This document shows, one piece after another, positions 8,025-14,984 of a DNA stretch of 15,686 nt. Every line of letters begins with the position of its first letter. Within the stretch, counting starts at the first letter, position 1. The translations under genes and the position numbers were made by a program. Under the pieces are notes generated by a model, which did no database searches, was not told the origin of the DNA, and saw only the letters and a program-made list of their open reading frames with translations. The DNA comes from Methylomonas sp. Its GTDB lineage: Bacteria; Pseudomonadota; Gammaproteobacteria; Methylococcales; Methylomonadaceae. The stretch lies in the NCBI RefSeq assembly GCF_023228165.1, contig NZ_JALOBS010000056.1, positions 1 to 15,686 of the forward strand, read 5' to 3'.

Positions 8025-8531
8025 ATGGCAACAGCACCAGCTCAAGGTAGTACAGATGGATTGCAAGAAAAACTTGTATCCGTAAGACGTGTAGCTAAAG
8101 TAGTAAAGGGTGGACGGGTCTTTGGTTTTGCAGCTCTTACAGTTGTTGGAGACGGCGAAGGACGAGTCGGATATGGCGTATCGAAGGCTCGGGAAGTTCC
8201 TGTTGCCATTCAAAAGTCACTCGAACAAGCTAGAAAAAACATGCGTAAAGTGGCGTTAAAAGAAGGCACTCTGCAATATTCCATTATGTCAAATACCGGC
8301 GCTGCTAAAGTATACATGCAGCCAGCTTCGGAAGGTACAGGCATCATTGCGGGTGGTGCGATGAGGGCGGTATTTGAGGTTGTCGGTGTGCACAATGTGT
8401 TAGCCAAATGTATTGGTACAAGTAACCCAATTAATGTTGTTAGAGCAACCATCAATGGATTGACCTCTATGCATGATGCTAAACAAATCGCAGCTAAACG
8501 CGGTTTGAGTGTTGAACAAATTACAGGATAA
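8025..8531 (+). CDS. rpsE: 30S ribosomal protein S5
   Basis: The 168-residue protein has the S5 double-stranded-RNA-binding fold in its N-terminal half, with KVVKGGRVFGFAALTVVGDG at about 25-44 and GRVGYGVSKAREVP at 46-59. The C-terminal domain holds GVHNVLAKCIGTSNPINVVRAT. S5 is part of the mRNA entry helicase region and affects decoding fidelity and spectinomycin response. A GGGGAAATAG ribosome-binding region precedes the ATG. Confidence 0.98.
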   Translation: MATAPAQGSTDGLQEKLVSVRRVAKVVKGGRVFGFAALTVVGDGEGRVGYGVSKAREVPVAIQKSLEQARKNMRKVALKEGTLQYSIMSNTGAAKVYMQPASEGTGIIAGGAMRAVFEVVGVHNVLAKCIGTSNPINVVRATINGLTSMHDAKQIAAKRGLSVEQITG

Positions 8532-8536
8532 TTTTC

Positions 8537-8722
8537 ATGGTAGCCAAAAAATTAAGTGTAATGATGACAAAAAGCAAAAACGGTCGCTTAAAAAGTCATC
8601 AGCAATGTTTAAAAGGTTTGGGTCTTCATAAAATTCGACAAACTGTTGAGGTTATCGATACTCCCGAAAACCGTGGAATGATCAATAAAATTGCATACAT
8701 GCTAAAAGTCGAGGAAATTTGA
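8537..8722 (+). CDS. rpmD: 50S ribosomal protein L30
   Basis: This 61-residue protein matches L30, with LKGLGLHKIRQTVEVIDTPE (25-44) as the core motif and RGMINKIAYMLKVEE at the C-terminus. AGGA at 8525-8528, inside the last rpsE codons, gives correct spacing to the ATG. Its stop TGA overlaps the rplO ATG by one base (TGATG). L30 is absent from many bacteria; its presence here is normal for gammaproteobacteria. Confidence 0.97.
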   Translation: MVAKKLSVMMTKSKNGRLKSHQQCLKGLGLHKIRQTVEVIDTPENRGMINKIAYMLKVEEI

Positions 8723-9156
8723 TGTACCTTAATACTATTCAAGCATCCTATGGTGCGAGAAAAAAAGCGAAAAGAGTGGGTCGTGGTATCGGCTGTACTG
8801 ATGGAAAAACCTGCGGTAGAGGTCATAAAGGCCAAAAATCACGTAGCGGTGGTTTTCATAAAGTAGGTTTTGAAGGCGGTCAAATGCCTTTGCAAAGACG
8901 ACTACCAAAAGTAGGCTTTACATCTAGAATGAAAAAATTTACTGCAGAGATTAGGCTGCATGAATTAGAAAGCTTAGATGCAAGCGTTATTGATTTGCAG
9001 GTTTTAATCGATAACAATATTGTGCCTTCTTTCTCTAAGAAGGTGAAGCTGATTAACTCAGGTTCAATTTCTAAAGCTGTTTCGTTAAAAGGTATATCAG
9101 TTACTGCGGGTGCTCTTGAAGTTATTCAAGCTGCCGGCGGCAAAGTCGAGGCGTAA
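8722..9156 (+). CDS. rplO: 50S ribosomal protein L15
   Basis: The 144-residue product has the Gly/Arg-rich extended N-terminal part, with KRVGRGIGCTDGKTCGRGHK followed by GQKSRSGG, and then FEGGQMPLQRRLPKVGFTS. It ends GALEVIQAAGGKVEA. I chose the ATG at 8722, giving MYLNTIQ, which lines up with MRLNTL of E. coli; a TTG one codon upstream is also in frame but unlikely. GAGGAAAT lies at proper distance. L15 is a late 50S assembly organiser. Confidence 0.97.
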   Translation: MYLNTIQASYGARKKAKRVGRGIGCTDGKTCGRGHKGQKSRSGGFHKVGFEGGQMPLQRRLPKVGFTSRMKKFTAEIRLHELESLDASVIDLQVLIDNNIVPSFSKKVKLINSGSISKAVSLKGISVTAGALEVIQAAGGKVEA

Positions 9157-10482
9157 GTGAGCACAAAAGGGTATGATGTTTCCGCTGGAAAATTCCGGTT
9201 TGGGGAGTTGAAGTCAAGGCTACTATTTGTATTGGGTGCGTTTGTAGTATATAGAGTTGGTGCTCACATACCTGTTCCGGGCATTGATCCGAATGCGTTA
9301 GCGGCGATGTTTGCTCAACAATCTGGTTCTATTCTGGACATGTTTAACATGTTTTCAGGTGGTGCTTTGATGAGGCTGAGTATTTTTGCCCTAGGTATTA
9401 TGCCTTATATCTCTGCGTCAATTATTATGCAGCTGATGACCATTGTAGTGCCAGCAATGGAGCAAATGAAGAAAGAAGGTGAATCCGGTCGCAGAAAGAT
9501 TACGCAATTTACTAGATATGCCACGGTTGTCTTGGCAATGTTTCAGTCGATTGGTATATCTATAGCTTTACAAAACCAAACAGCTGGCGGTATGTCTGTT
9601 GTAATTAATCCCGGTTTGGCTTTTATTATTGTCACCACGCTTACCTTGGTAACTGGTACTATATTTTTGATGTGGCTTGGTGAGCAAGTTACCGAAAGAG
9701 GGATTGGGAACGGTATTTCCTTGATTATCTTCGCAGGTATCGTTTCGGGACTGCCTTCCGCAATTGGTGGTACGCTTGAGTTGGCAAGAACAGGCGAGAT
9801 GAATAGCGCATTCATAATTTTACTGTTTGCAATTTCAATAATTGTGACAGGAATTGTGGTGTTTGTTGAGCGCGCTCAGCGCCGAATAACCATCAATTAC
9901 CCCAAGCGTCAGCAAGGTAATAAAGTATATGCGGGGCAGACATCTTTTCTCCCGTTAAAATTAAATATGGCTGGTGTAATACCGCCTATTTTCGCCTCAA
10001 GTATAATATTGTTTCCAGCCACAATTGCTGGTTGGTTTGGGAATGTAGAAGGTTTCGCCTGGCTGCAAGATATATCTACTGTGTTATCACCCGGTCAGCC
10101 GGTATATGTGATGTTTTATGCGCTAGCAATTATATTTTTCTGTTTCTTTTACACCGCTCTGGTCTTTAATTCAAAGGAAACGGCGGAAAACTTAAAGAAA
10201 TCAGGCGCGTATTTGCCCGGTATTCGGCCCGGCATACAGACAACAGCTTATATCGATAAGGTTATGACGCGTTTGACCCTGGTAGGAGCTATCTATATAA
10301 CTTTGATTTGTTTGCTTCCAGAGTTTTTGATCGTATACTGGAACGTTCCATTTTCATTCGGTGGTACTTCGCTGCTGATTATTGTTGTGGTTGTTATGGA
10401 TTTTATATCCCAGATGCAAACTCATTTGATGTCCCAGCAATATGAAAGCTTAATGAAAAAAGCAAATTTAAAAAGAACTTAA
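9157..10482 (+). CDS. secY: Protein translocase subunit SecY
   Basis: The 441-residue integral membrane protein is the pore of the SecYEG translocon. Ten hydrophobic segments can be seen, beginning at about residues 23-43. The plug and TM2 region (FSGGALMRLSIFALGIMPYI) is at 66-85. The C4 cytoplasmic loop carries NYPKRQQGNKVYAGQTSFLP (247-266), and the C5 loop carries LKKSGAYLPGIRPG, with Arg357 matching the SecA-contact arginine of E. coli. The start is GTG, directly after the rplO stop, with GAGG at 9148-9151. It ends the main part of the spc cluster. Confidence 0.98.
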   Translation: MSTKGYDVSAGKFRFGELKSRLLFVLGAFVVYRVGAHIPVPGIDPNALAAMFAQQSGSILDMFNMFSGGALMRLSIFALGIMPYISASIIMQLMTIVVPAMEQMKKEGESGRRKITQFTRYATVVLAMFQSIGISIALQNQTAGGMSVVINPGLAFIIVTTLTLVTGTIFLMWLGEQVTERGIGNGISLIIFAGIVSGLPSAIGGTLELARTGEMNSAFIILLFAISIIVTGIVVFVERAQRRITINYPKRQQGNKVYAGQTSFLPLKLNMAGVIPPIFASSIILFPATIAGWFGNVEGFAWLQDISTVLSPGQPVYVMFYALAIIFFCFFYTALVFNSKETAENLKKSGAYLPGIRPGIQTTAYIDKVMTRLTLVGAIYITLICLLPEFLIVYWNVPFSFGGTSLLIIVVVVMDFISQMQTHLMSQQYESLMKKANLKRT

Positions 10483-10502
10483 ATTAATATAAGGAGTTTG
10501 CC

Positions 10503-10616
10503 GTGAAAGTACGTGCATCAATAAAACCAATTTGTAAGAACTGCAAAATCATCAAAAGAAGCGGCGTTGTGCGGGTCATCTGCAAAGATGGTCGTCACAA
10601 ACAACGGCAAGGTTAA
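10503..10616 (+). CDS. rpmJ: 50S ribosomal protein L36, zinc-binding form
   Basis: This 37-residue protein is translated from GTG at 10503 to TAA at 10614-10616. It contains the zinc-ribbon residues Cys11, Cys14, Cys27 and His32 (CKNCKIIKRSG ... VICKDGRHKQRQG), so it is the C+ form. L36 is the smallest 50S protein and stabilises 23S rRNA near the L16 region. TAAGGAG lies upstream at proper spacing. It is in its usual place between secY and rpsM. Confidence 0.97.
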   Translation: MKVRASIKPICKNCKIIKRSGVVRVICKDGRHKQRQG

Positions 10617-10618
10617 TT

Positions 10619-10646
10619 TTGTTTTTTAAAAGAATGATGTTATAAT
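10619..10646 (+). promoter_or_regulatory. Candidate alpha-operon promoter (extended -10)
   Basis: The 69-nt rpmJ-rpsM gap holds TGTTATAAT at 10638-10646, a perfect extended -10 (TGn + TATAAT). A weak -35 (TTGTTT, 10619-10624) lies 16 nt upstream. Transcription would begin near 10653 and leave a leader of about 33 nt before rpsM. Promoter activity is inferred from sequence only; read-through from the spc cluster is also likely because no terminator is seen in the gap. Confidence 0.6.
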
Positions 10647-10685
10647 TCTCGATTAACTTAAGAATCAAACTTTAGGAGTATCTGG

Positions 10686-11042
10686 ATGGCTCGTATAGCC
10701 GGTATTAACGTAGCTGATCATAAGCACGCAGAAATTGCATTGACTGCTATATACGGAATTGGAAGGCAGACGGCACGGCTTATCTGCGCTAAGGTTGGCA
10801 TACAAACTACCGTAAAGATCAAAGAATTAACCGAAGATCAAGTAGAAAATATTCGTAAGGTTATCGCCACAATGACTGTGGAAGGTGATTTGCGACGCGA
10901 AGTTTCTATGAACATCAAACGGCTAATGGATCTGGGGTGCTATCGAGGCATTAGACATAGAAGAGGGCTGCCCTTAAGAGGTCAGCGTACACGAACAAAT
11001 GCAAGGACCCGTAAAGGCCCTAGAAAACCAGTTACAAAATAA
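10686..11042 (+). CDS. rpsM: 30S ribosomal protein S13
   Basis: The 118-residue product matches the usual S13 length. It begins MARIAGINVADHKHAEIALT, has the helix-two-turn-helix region YGIGRQTARLICAKVGI (24-40), and ends with the basic tail HRRGLPLRGQRTRTNARTRK that contacts P-site tRNA. S13 also bridges to L5. AGGAG at 10674-10678 is 7 nt from the ATG. It is the first alpha-cluster gene. Confidence 0.98.
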   Translation: MARIAGINVADHKHAEIALTAIYGIGRQTARLICAKVGIQTTVKIKELTEDQVENIRKVIATMTVEGDLRREVSMNIKRLMDLGCYRGIRHRRGLPLRGQRTRTNARTRKGPRKPVTK

Positions 11043-11063
11043 AGTTTTTAAATAGGCAAGTTA

Positions 11064-11450
11064 ATGGCAACCCAAAACCGTGTTAAAAAACGCATAAAAA
11101 AAGAAGTGGCTGATGGCATCGCCCACGTTCACGCATCTTTTAATAATACCATTGTGACAATCACTGACAGAAAGGGTAACGCTCTTTCATGGGCAACCTC
11201 GGGTGGTTCTGGTTTCAGAGGCTCAAGGAAAAGCACGCCTTTTGCTGCGCAGGTTGCGGCTGAAAAGGCAGGCATAGTTGCTCAAGAATATGGCATGAAA
11301 AACCTTGATGTAATGATCAAAGGGCCGGGGCCTGGAAGAGAGTCAGCTGTTCGCTCATTGAATAGTATGGGCTTTAAAATTTCTAACATTGTGGATGTAA
11401 CACCTATTCCGCATAATGGTTGTCGTCCGCCTAAAAAGCGTCGCGTATAA
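11064..11450 (+). CDS. rpsK: 30S ribosomal protein S11
   Basis: The 128-residue protein has the S11 core HVHASFNNTIVTITDRKGN (21-39) and the conserved tail GPGPGRESAVRSLNSMGFK (87-105) followed by TPIPHNGCRPPKKRRV. The Asn-Gly pair at 118-119 matches the site that becomes isoaspartate in E. coli S11. S11 lies on the 30S platform near the E-site mRNA. The gap to rpsM is 21 nt. Confidence 0.98.
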   Translation: MATQNRVKKRIKKEVADGIAHVHASFNNTIVTITDRKGNALSWATSGGSGFRGSRKSTPFAAQVAAEKAGIVAQEYGMKNLDVMIKGPGPGRESAVRSLNSMGFKISNIVDVTPIPHNGCRPPKKRRV

Positions 11451-11467
11451 AGGTTTTGGAGTAAAAA

Positions 11468-12088
11468 ATGGCAAGATATCTTGGACCCGTCTGCAAATTA
11501 AGTCGCAGGGAAGGAACGGACTTATTTCTGAAAAGCAGAGGAAAGTCGTTAGAAAGTAAGTGTAAGCTGGATCAGCGCCCTGGTCAGCACGGTGCAAAAC
11601 GCACTAGAAATTCTGACTATGCATTGCAATTGAGAGCAAAGCAAAGACTGCGCAGGATTTACGGCGTATTGGAAAAGCAGTTCAGAAACTACTATAAAGC
11701 TGCTGACCTACAAAAAGGCGCCACTGGTCAAAACCTACTTAATTTCCTTGAGTCACGTTTAGATAACGTTGTCTATAGAATGGGTTTTGCTTCAACACGA
11801 GCCGAAGCGCGTCAATTGGTCTCTCATAAAGCAATTGTTGTCAACGATCAGCTGATTAACATACCTTCTTACCAAGTGGTTGCTGGTGATAAAGTTTCTC
11901 TTCGTGAGAAAGCAAAAAGCCAGCAGAGAATCAAAGAAGCGCTTGTCGTTGCCGAGCAGTATGGCTTCCCTCAATGGGTTGAAGTTAACCCAAAGGATAT
12001 GAGTGGTACGTTTAAATCTCTACCAGACCGCGTTGATTTGGGGTCGGAGATCAATGAGCAGTTGGTTGTCGAGCTCTATTCTAAGTAA
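11468..12088 (+). CDS. rpsD: 30S ribosomal protein S4
   Basis: The 206-residue product has the same length as E. coli S4. It starts MARYLGPVCKLSRREGTDLF and lacks the four-cysteine zinc site found in other bacteria (only Cys9 and Cys32 are visible). The S4 RNA-binding domain, with SRLDNVVYRMGFASTRAEAR and QLVSHKAIVVND, spans about 95-160. S4 begins 30S assembly and, in E. coli, represses the alpha operon through a leader pseudoknot. The short leader expected here may not hold such a structure. Confidence 0.98.
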   Translation: MARYLGPVCKLSRREGTDLFLKSRGKSLESKCKLDQRPGQHGAKRTRNSDYALQLRAKQRLRRIYGVLEKQFRNYYKAADLQKGATGQNLLNFLESRLDNVVYRMGFASTRAEARQLVSHKAIVVNDQLINIPSYQVVAGDKVSLREKAKSQQRIKEALVVAEQYGFPQWVEVNPKDMSGTFKSLPDRVDLGSEINEQLVVELYSK

Positions 12089-12104
12089 TTAGTCGGATTA
12101 AGGT

Positions 12105-13112
12105 ATGCAGAGTTCTATTGCGGGTTTGTTAAAGCCAAAATTAGTTGAAGTAGTTAGCCATACAGCAAACCATTCAAGAATCGTCATCGAGCCCCTCGAG
12201 CGTGGCTATGGTCATTCTTTGGGTAACGCTCTACGCAGAGTTATGCTGTCCTCAATACCGGGCTGCGCAGTTACAGAAGTTTCGATAGCTGGGGTGCTGC
12301 ATGAATACACAACTATTGAAGGCGTTCAAGAGGATGTTATAGACATCCTCTTGAATCTAAAAAAGCTATCTGTCCTCCTACACGGTAAAGATGAAATTAC
12401 TTTAACTTTATCAAAGTCCGGAATAGGTAGTGTTACAGCTGCGGATATTGAAACCACTAGTAGCGTTGAAATTATCAACCCAGGTCTTGTGATCGCGAAT
12501 CTTACTCAAGATAAGCAGCTTGATATTAAAATCAAGATCGAACGAGGCCGCGGATATATTCCTGCTGCAGTTCGGAAAGAGCAGATGGAAGATACTCCTG
12601 TAGGCGTATTGATGGTAGATGCTGCGTTCAGTCCAATTGTTAAGGTTGCTTACCACGTTGAAACCACTCGGGTTGAGCAAAGAACCAACCTCGATAAGCT
12701 CGTTGTGGAACTTGAAACTAATGGAACAGTTGATCCCGAAGCGGTCATAAAGCTAGCCGCCTCAATTTTGCACGATCAACTATCAGTTTTTGTTGACTTC
12801 GAAAAAGTCAAAGAGCAAACGCCTGAAGAAAATGTGGTTGAGGAAGAGGCATTCGATCCTATCTTATTAAGACCGGTTGATGATCTTGAATTAACAGTTC
12901 GTTCAGCTAATTGCCTTAAAGCAGAGAATATTTTCTATATTGGCGATTTGATTCAGCGGACAGAAGTGGAATTATTAAGAACACCCAATTTGGGAAAAAA
13001 ATCTCTTACTGAAATTAAAGATATACTTGCTATAAAAGGCTTGTCTTTGGGTATGAGGCTTGAAAACTGGCCACCAGAGAATCTGGTAGATCAATCCCAA
13101 ATCGGTATATAA
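12105..13112 (+). CDS. rpoA: DNA-directed RNA polymerase subunit alpha
   Basis: The 335-residue subunit has the N-terminal dimerisation and assembly domain (about 1-235, with LERGYGHSLGNALRRVMLSS at 31-50), an acidic linker (EENVVEEEAF), and a C-terminal domain at about 255-325. The C-terminal domain is nearly identical to that of E. coli (LTVRSANCLKAENIFYIGDL, PNLGKKSLTEIK, GLSLGMRLENWPP); Arg266 corresponds to Arg265, which binds UP elements and activators such as CRP. The ATG at 12105 has CGGA 7 nt upstream; the nearer AAGG is too close to serve. Confidence 0.98.
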   Translation: MQSSIAGLLKPKLVEVVSHTANHSRIVIEPLERGYGHSLGNALRRVMLSSIPGCAVTEVSIAGVLHEYTTIEGVQEDVIDILLNLKKLSVLLHGKDEITLTLSKSGIGSVTAADIETTSSVEIINPGLVIANLTQDKQLDIKIKIERGRGYIPAAVRKEQMEDTPVGVLMVDAAFSPIVKVAYHVETTRVEQRTNLDKLVVELETNGTVDPEAVIKLAASILHDQLSVFVDFEKVKEQTPEENVVEEEAFDPILLRPVDDLELTVRSANCLKAENIFYIGDLIQRTEVELLRTPNLGKKSLTEIKDILAIKGLSLGMRLENWPPENLVDQSQIGI

Positions 13113-13127
13113 ACAAGGCAAATAGAA

Positions 13128-13487
13128 ATGAGACATCGTAAATCAGGTAGACAATTAAACAAAAATAGCAGCCATAGAGGCGCGTTATTCAGCAATATGG
13201 CTTGTTCATTATTCAAGCACGAACTGATCAAAACTACATTGCCTAAAGCGAAAGAATTGCGTATGATGGCGGAACCGTTGATCACTTTATCTAAAGAAGA
13301 TACAGTTGCGAAAAGACGTCATGCTTTTTCAAAGCTGCGGGATAGAGAGGTTGTAACAAAACTGTTTAACGACCTTGGCCCTAGATATAAAGAAAGGCAA
13401 GGCGGTTATTTGAGAATCATTAAGTGCGGTTTCAGATCAGGTGATGATGCGCCAATGGCGTATGTCGAATTGGTCGATAGAGCCTAA
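13128..13487 (+). CDS. rplQ: 50S ribosomal protein L17
   Basis: The 119-residue product begins MRHRKSGRQLNKNSSHRGAL and contains TTLPKAKELRMMAEPLITL (44-62) and the C-terminal RIIKCGFRSGDDAPMAYVEL. It has no long C-terminal extension. L17 lies near the tunnel exit. It is the last protein gene of the alpha cluster and ends 12 nt before the tRNA-Thr gene, so the tRNA is probably part of the same transcript. Confidence 0.98.
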   Translation: MRHRKSGRQLNKNSSHRGALFSNMACSLFKHELIKTTLPKAKELRMMAEPLITLSKEDTVAKRRHAFSKLRDREVVTKLFNDLGPRYKERQGGYLRIIKCGFRSGDDAPMAYVELVDRA

Positions 13488-13499
13488 TAATAAATAATT

Positions 13500-13575
13500 G
13501 CTGGTGTAGCTCAGTTGGTAGAGCAGCTGATTTGTAATCAGCCGGTCGCGGGTTCGAGTCCCATCACCAGCTCCA
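13500..13575 (+). tRNA. tRNA-Thr (anticodon TGT)
   Basis: The 76-nt gene folds into a full cloverleaf: acceptor stem GCTGGTG/CACCAGC (7 bp), D stem GCTC/GAGC, anticodon stem GCTGA/TCAGC with loop TTTGTAA (anticodon TGT, reading ACA), T loop TTCGAGT, discriminator T and an encoded CCA end. The T stem GCGGG/CCCAT has one C-A mismatch (positions 50-64) and one G-T pair; the other stems are perfect. It lies 12 nt after rplQ with no separate promoter visible, and a terminator follows 8 nt later. Confidence 0.95.
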
Positions 13576-13583
13576 TATAAATC

Positions 13584-13620
13584 AAGGCTTTAGATGAAAA
13601 TCTAAGGCCTTTTTTATTTT
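13584..13620 (+). terminator. Intrinsic terminator of the alpha operon / tRNA transcript
   Basis: A 12-bp stem pairs 13584-13595 with 13600-13611 (AAGGCTTTAGAT against ATCTAAGGCCTT, one T-G wobble) around a GAAA tetraloop, followed by a T-rich tract through 13620. This is a textbook Rho-independent terminator and the only strong one in the window on the plus strand. It closes the transcript that includes rpoA, rplQ and the tRNA. Confidence 0.93.
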
Positions 13621-13642
13621 CGGGGTTACACCGGGGTTACGC
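13621..13642 (+). repeat. Two tandem 11-nt CGGGGTTAC repeats after the tRNA terminator
   Basis: The units CGGGGTTACAC (13621-13631) and CGGGGTTACGC (13632-13642) agree at 10 of 11 positions and are spaced about one helical turn. GC-rich GGGTTAC-type repeats just after a tRNA gene resemble arm-type binding sites of tyrosine integrases, but no integrase gene and no second copy of the tRNA 3' end are in the window. The role as an attachment-site remnant is inference. Confidence 0.4.
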
Positions 13643-13693
13643 AGTCGAGTTTTTGCCAGAGTTTTGATTACAGCATAATAGAGGGAATTCTTG

Positions 13694-13771
13694 ATGACAA
13701 AACAAACCACAGGAATTGTTGCGGCCCTGTCCCTATCGATAGGACTGATTTTTGGTGTAATGGTCAACTAA
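13694..13771 (+). pseudogene. 5' end of an unknown gene, interrupted by the IS element
   Basis: An ATG at 13694 with a good ribosome-binding site (AGAGGGA) starts a reading frame for about 20 native residues, MTKQTTGIVAALSLSIGLIF, before the IS end begins at 13756; the frame then stops inside the IS at 13769-13771. The hydrophobic stretch after a short polar start looks like a signal peptide or first membrane segment. The rest of the gene is not found on the far side of the IS. Family unknown. Confidence 0.5.
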
Positions 13772-13783
13772 AACCGGACACCT
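13756..13783 (+). repeat. IS terminal inverted repeat, orfB side
   Basis: It starts TGTAATGGTCAACT and continues to the CCGGACACCT block. Its partner at 15005-15032 matches 20 of 28 positions on the opposite strand. The stop of the interrupted upstream frame lies in it. Confidence 0.8.
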
Positions 13784-14627
13784 ACCCAGCCACATTTTTC
13801 AAATAATCCCGCTCGAATTGAAGCGGGGATTGGTAGCCACAGGTCGAGTGGCTTCGGCGACCATTGTAGAAGGCCAAATAATCCAGCAGACTTTGTTTTG
13901 CGGCCTCTTTGGTTCTAAAGGTCTCGTATTCAAGTTGCTCGTGTTTCAAACTGCGGAAAAAACGTTCCGTGGGCGCGTTATCCCAACAGTTTCCCTTGCG
14001 ACTCATACTTTGCTGCATCCCCATCACTGCCAGATGTTGTCGATATTCCTGGCTGGCATACTGGCTGCCGCGGTCTGAATGATGCAGTAGGCCTTTATCG
14101 GGCTTTCGCTGCCAGAATGCCATTTGCAAGGCTCGCACACACAGTGAAGTGCGCATATGGTCGTCAATCGCCCAACCCACCACGCGCCGAGCAAACAAGT
14201 CGATCACGACCGCCAGATACAGCCAGCCTTGCAATGTCCAGATATAGGTGATGTCAGTCGTCCAAACTTGATTGGGTTTTGCGACATTAAATTGCCGATC
14301 CAGGCGATTGGGCGAGATGGCCTCATTGTGATTGCTATCTGTCGTCGATTTATAACGTTTGGGATAGCGCACCTTCAGCTTGAGTTGCCCCATCACCTGA
14401 CGCGTTTTATAGCGACCAACAGCAAATCCTTGTTTTTTCAACTCATTCGACAAGCGGCGTGAACCGTAACTCTGCTTGTTTTGAATAAAAATCTGACTAA
14501 CCTTGTCCTCAAGGCGCTGTTTTTGTTTTGTTTTTTCGCTGTCTTCCGGCTGTTTACACCAGGCATAAAAGGCACTGGTGCTCACTTCCATCACCCGACA
14601 CAATACGGTTACAGGGTACGTCTTCAT
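13782..14627 (-). CDS. IS3-family transposase OrfB (DDE catalytic domain)
   Basis: The 281-residue OrfB holds an HTH_21-like region (about 35-90, with QSYGSRRLSNELKKQG) and an rve integrase core. The catalytic triad is Asp125 (WTTDITYI), Asp185 (HHSDRGSQY) and Glu221 (WDNAPTERFF), with 35 residues between the last two, the DD(35)E spacing. The minus frame is open upstream of this ATG as far as the A6G heptamer in orfA, so the usual product is an OrfAB fusion of about 395 residues made by -1 frameshifting. OrfB alone may be made from the ATG at 14627. No frameshift or missing key residue is seen. Confidence 0.95.
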   Translation of the reverse strand: MKTYPVTVLCRVMEVSTSAFYAWCKQPEDSEKTKQKQRLEDKVSQIFIQNKQSYGSRRLSNELKKQGFAVGRYKTRQVMGQLKLKVRYPKRYKSTTDSNHNEAISPNRLDRQFNVAKPNQVWTTDITYIWTLQGWLYLAVVIDLFARRVVGWAIDDHMRTSLCVRALQMAFWQRKPDKGLLHHSDRGSQYASQEYRQHLAVMGMQQSMSRKGNCWDNAPTERFFRSLKHEQLEYETFRTKEAAKQSLLDYLAFYNGRRSHSTCGYQSPLQFERDYLKNVAG

Positions 14628-14650
14628 TTGCGCTCGAATAAATCCGTATC

Positions 14651-14968
14651 TTATTGAGCTTCTTTGGCAAAGAAGACCATCGCCTTTTTTAAAATTTCTC
14701 GCTCCATGCGTAACTGCTCGATTTCCTTCCGCATCCGCATCAATTCAGCTTGATCGGCCAAGGGCAATACCGTTTTCTTCCCCGTCGAATCGGGTTTATG
14801 GGTGGGTTTACGTTCTGCGGCGACCCAACGCCTAATGGCACTTAACGATATCCCCAAATGATCGGCGGCTTGCTGTTGGGTATAACCGTTTTCAAGCACT
14901 AACTTGGCCGCATCTTGCTTAAATTCCAACGTATATTTGGGGCGTTTGTGTTTGTTGCTCTCGTTCAT
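14651..14968 (-). CDS. IS3-family transposase OrfA (HTH and leucine zipper)
   Basis: From the ATG at 14968 the product has 105 residues. A helix-turn-helix (YTLEFKQDAAKLVLENGYTQ and AADHLGISLSAIRRWVAAER, about 12-53) binds the IS ends, and a heptad leucine-zipper region (LADQAELMRMRKEIEQLRME, about 70-89) serves oligomerisation. A GTG two codons upstream is also in frame, but AGAGG at 14974-14978 fits the ATG. The A6G slip site falls at residues Leu93-Lys95. OrfA alone is a regulator in this family. Confidence 0.93.
   Translation of the reverse strand: MNESNKHKRPKYTLEFKQDAAKLVLENGYTQQQAADHLGISLSAIRRWVAAERKPTHKPDSTGKKTVLPLADQAELMRMRKEIEQLRMEREILKKAMVFFAKEAQ
14659..14690 (-). promoter_or_regulatory. 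Programmed -1 frameshift signal (A6G heptamer plus hairpin)
   Basis: On the minus strand, A AAA AAG at 14690-14684 is in the correct frame of orfA (TTA AAA AAG). Eight nucleotides after it a perfect 7-bp hairpin, CTTCTTT-GCC-AAAGAAG (14675-14659), can form just before the orfA stop at 14651. The -1 frame stays open through to orfB. This is the standard arrangement for making the OrfAB transposase. Confidence 0.9.
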
Positions 14969-14984
14969 AATCACCTCTAAAGAC

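Noticed and set aside
13582..13767. Minus-strand reading frame of 61 residues after the tRNA
   Set aside because: It runs through the terminator hairpin and the tandem repeats and begins inside the IS end; no ribosome-binding site or family resemblance.
13818..14462. Plus-strand frames opposite orfB
   Set aside because: They are shadows of the transposase, with no motifs or start signals.
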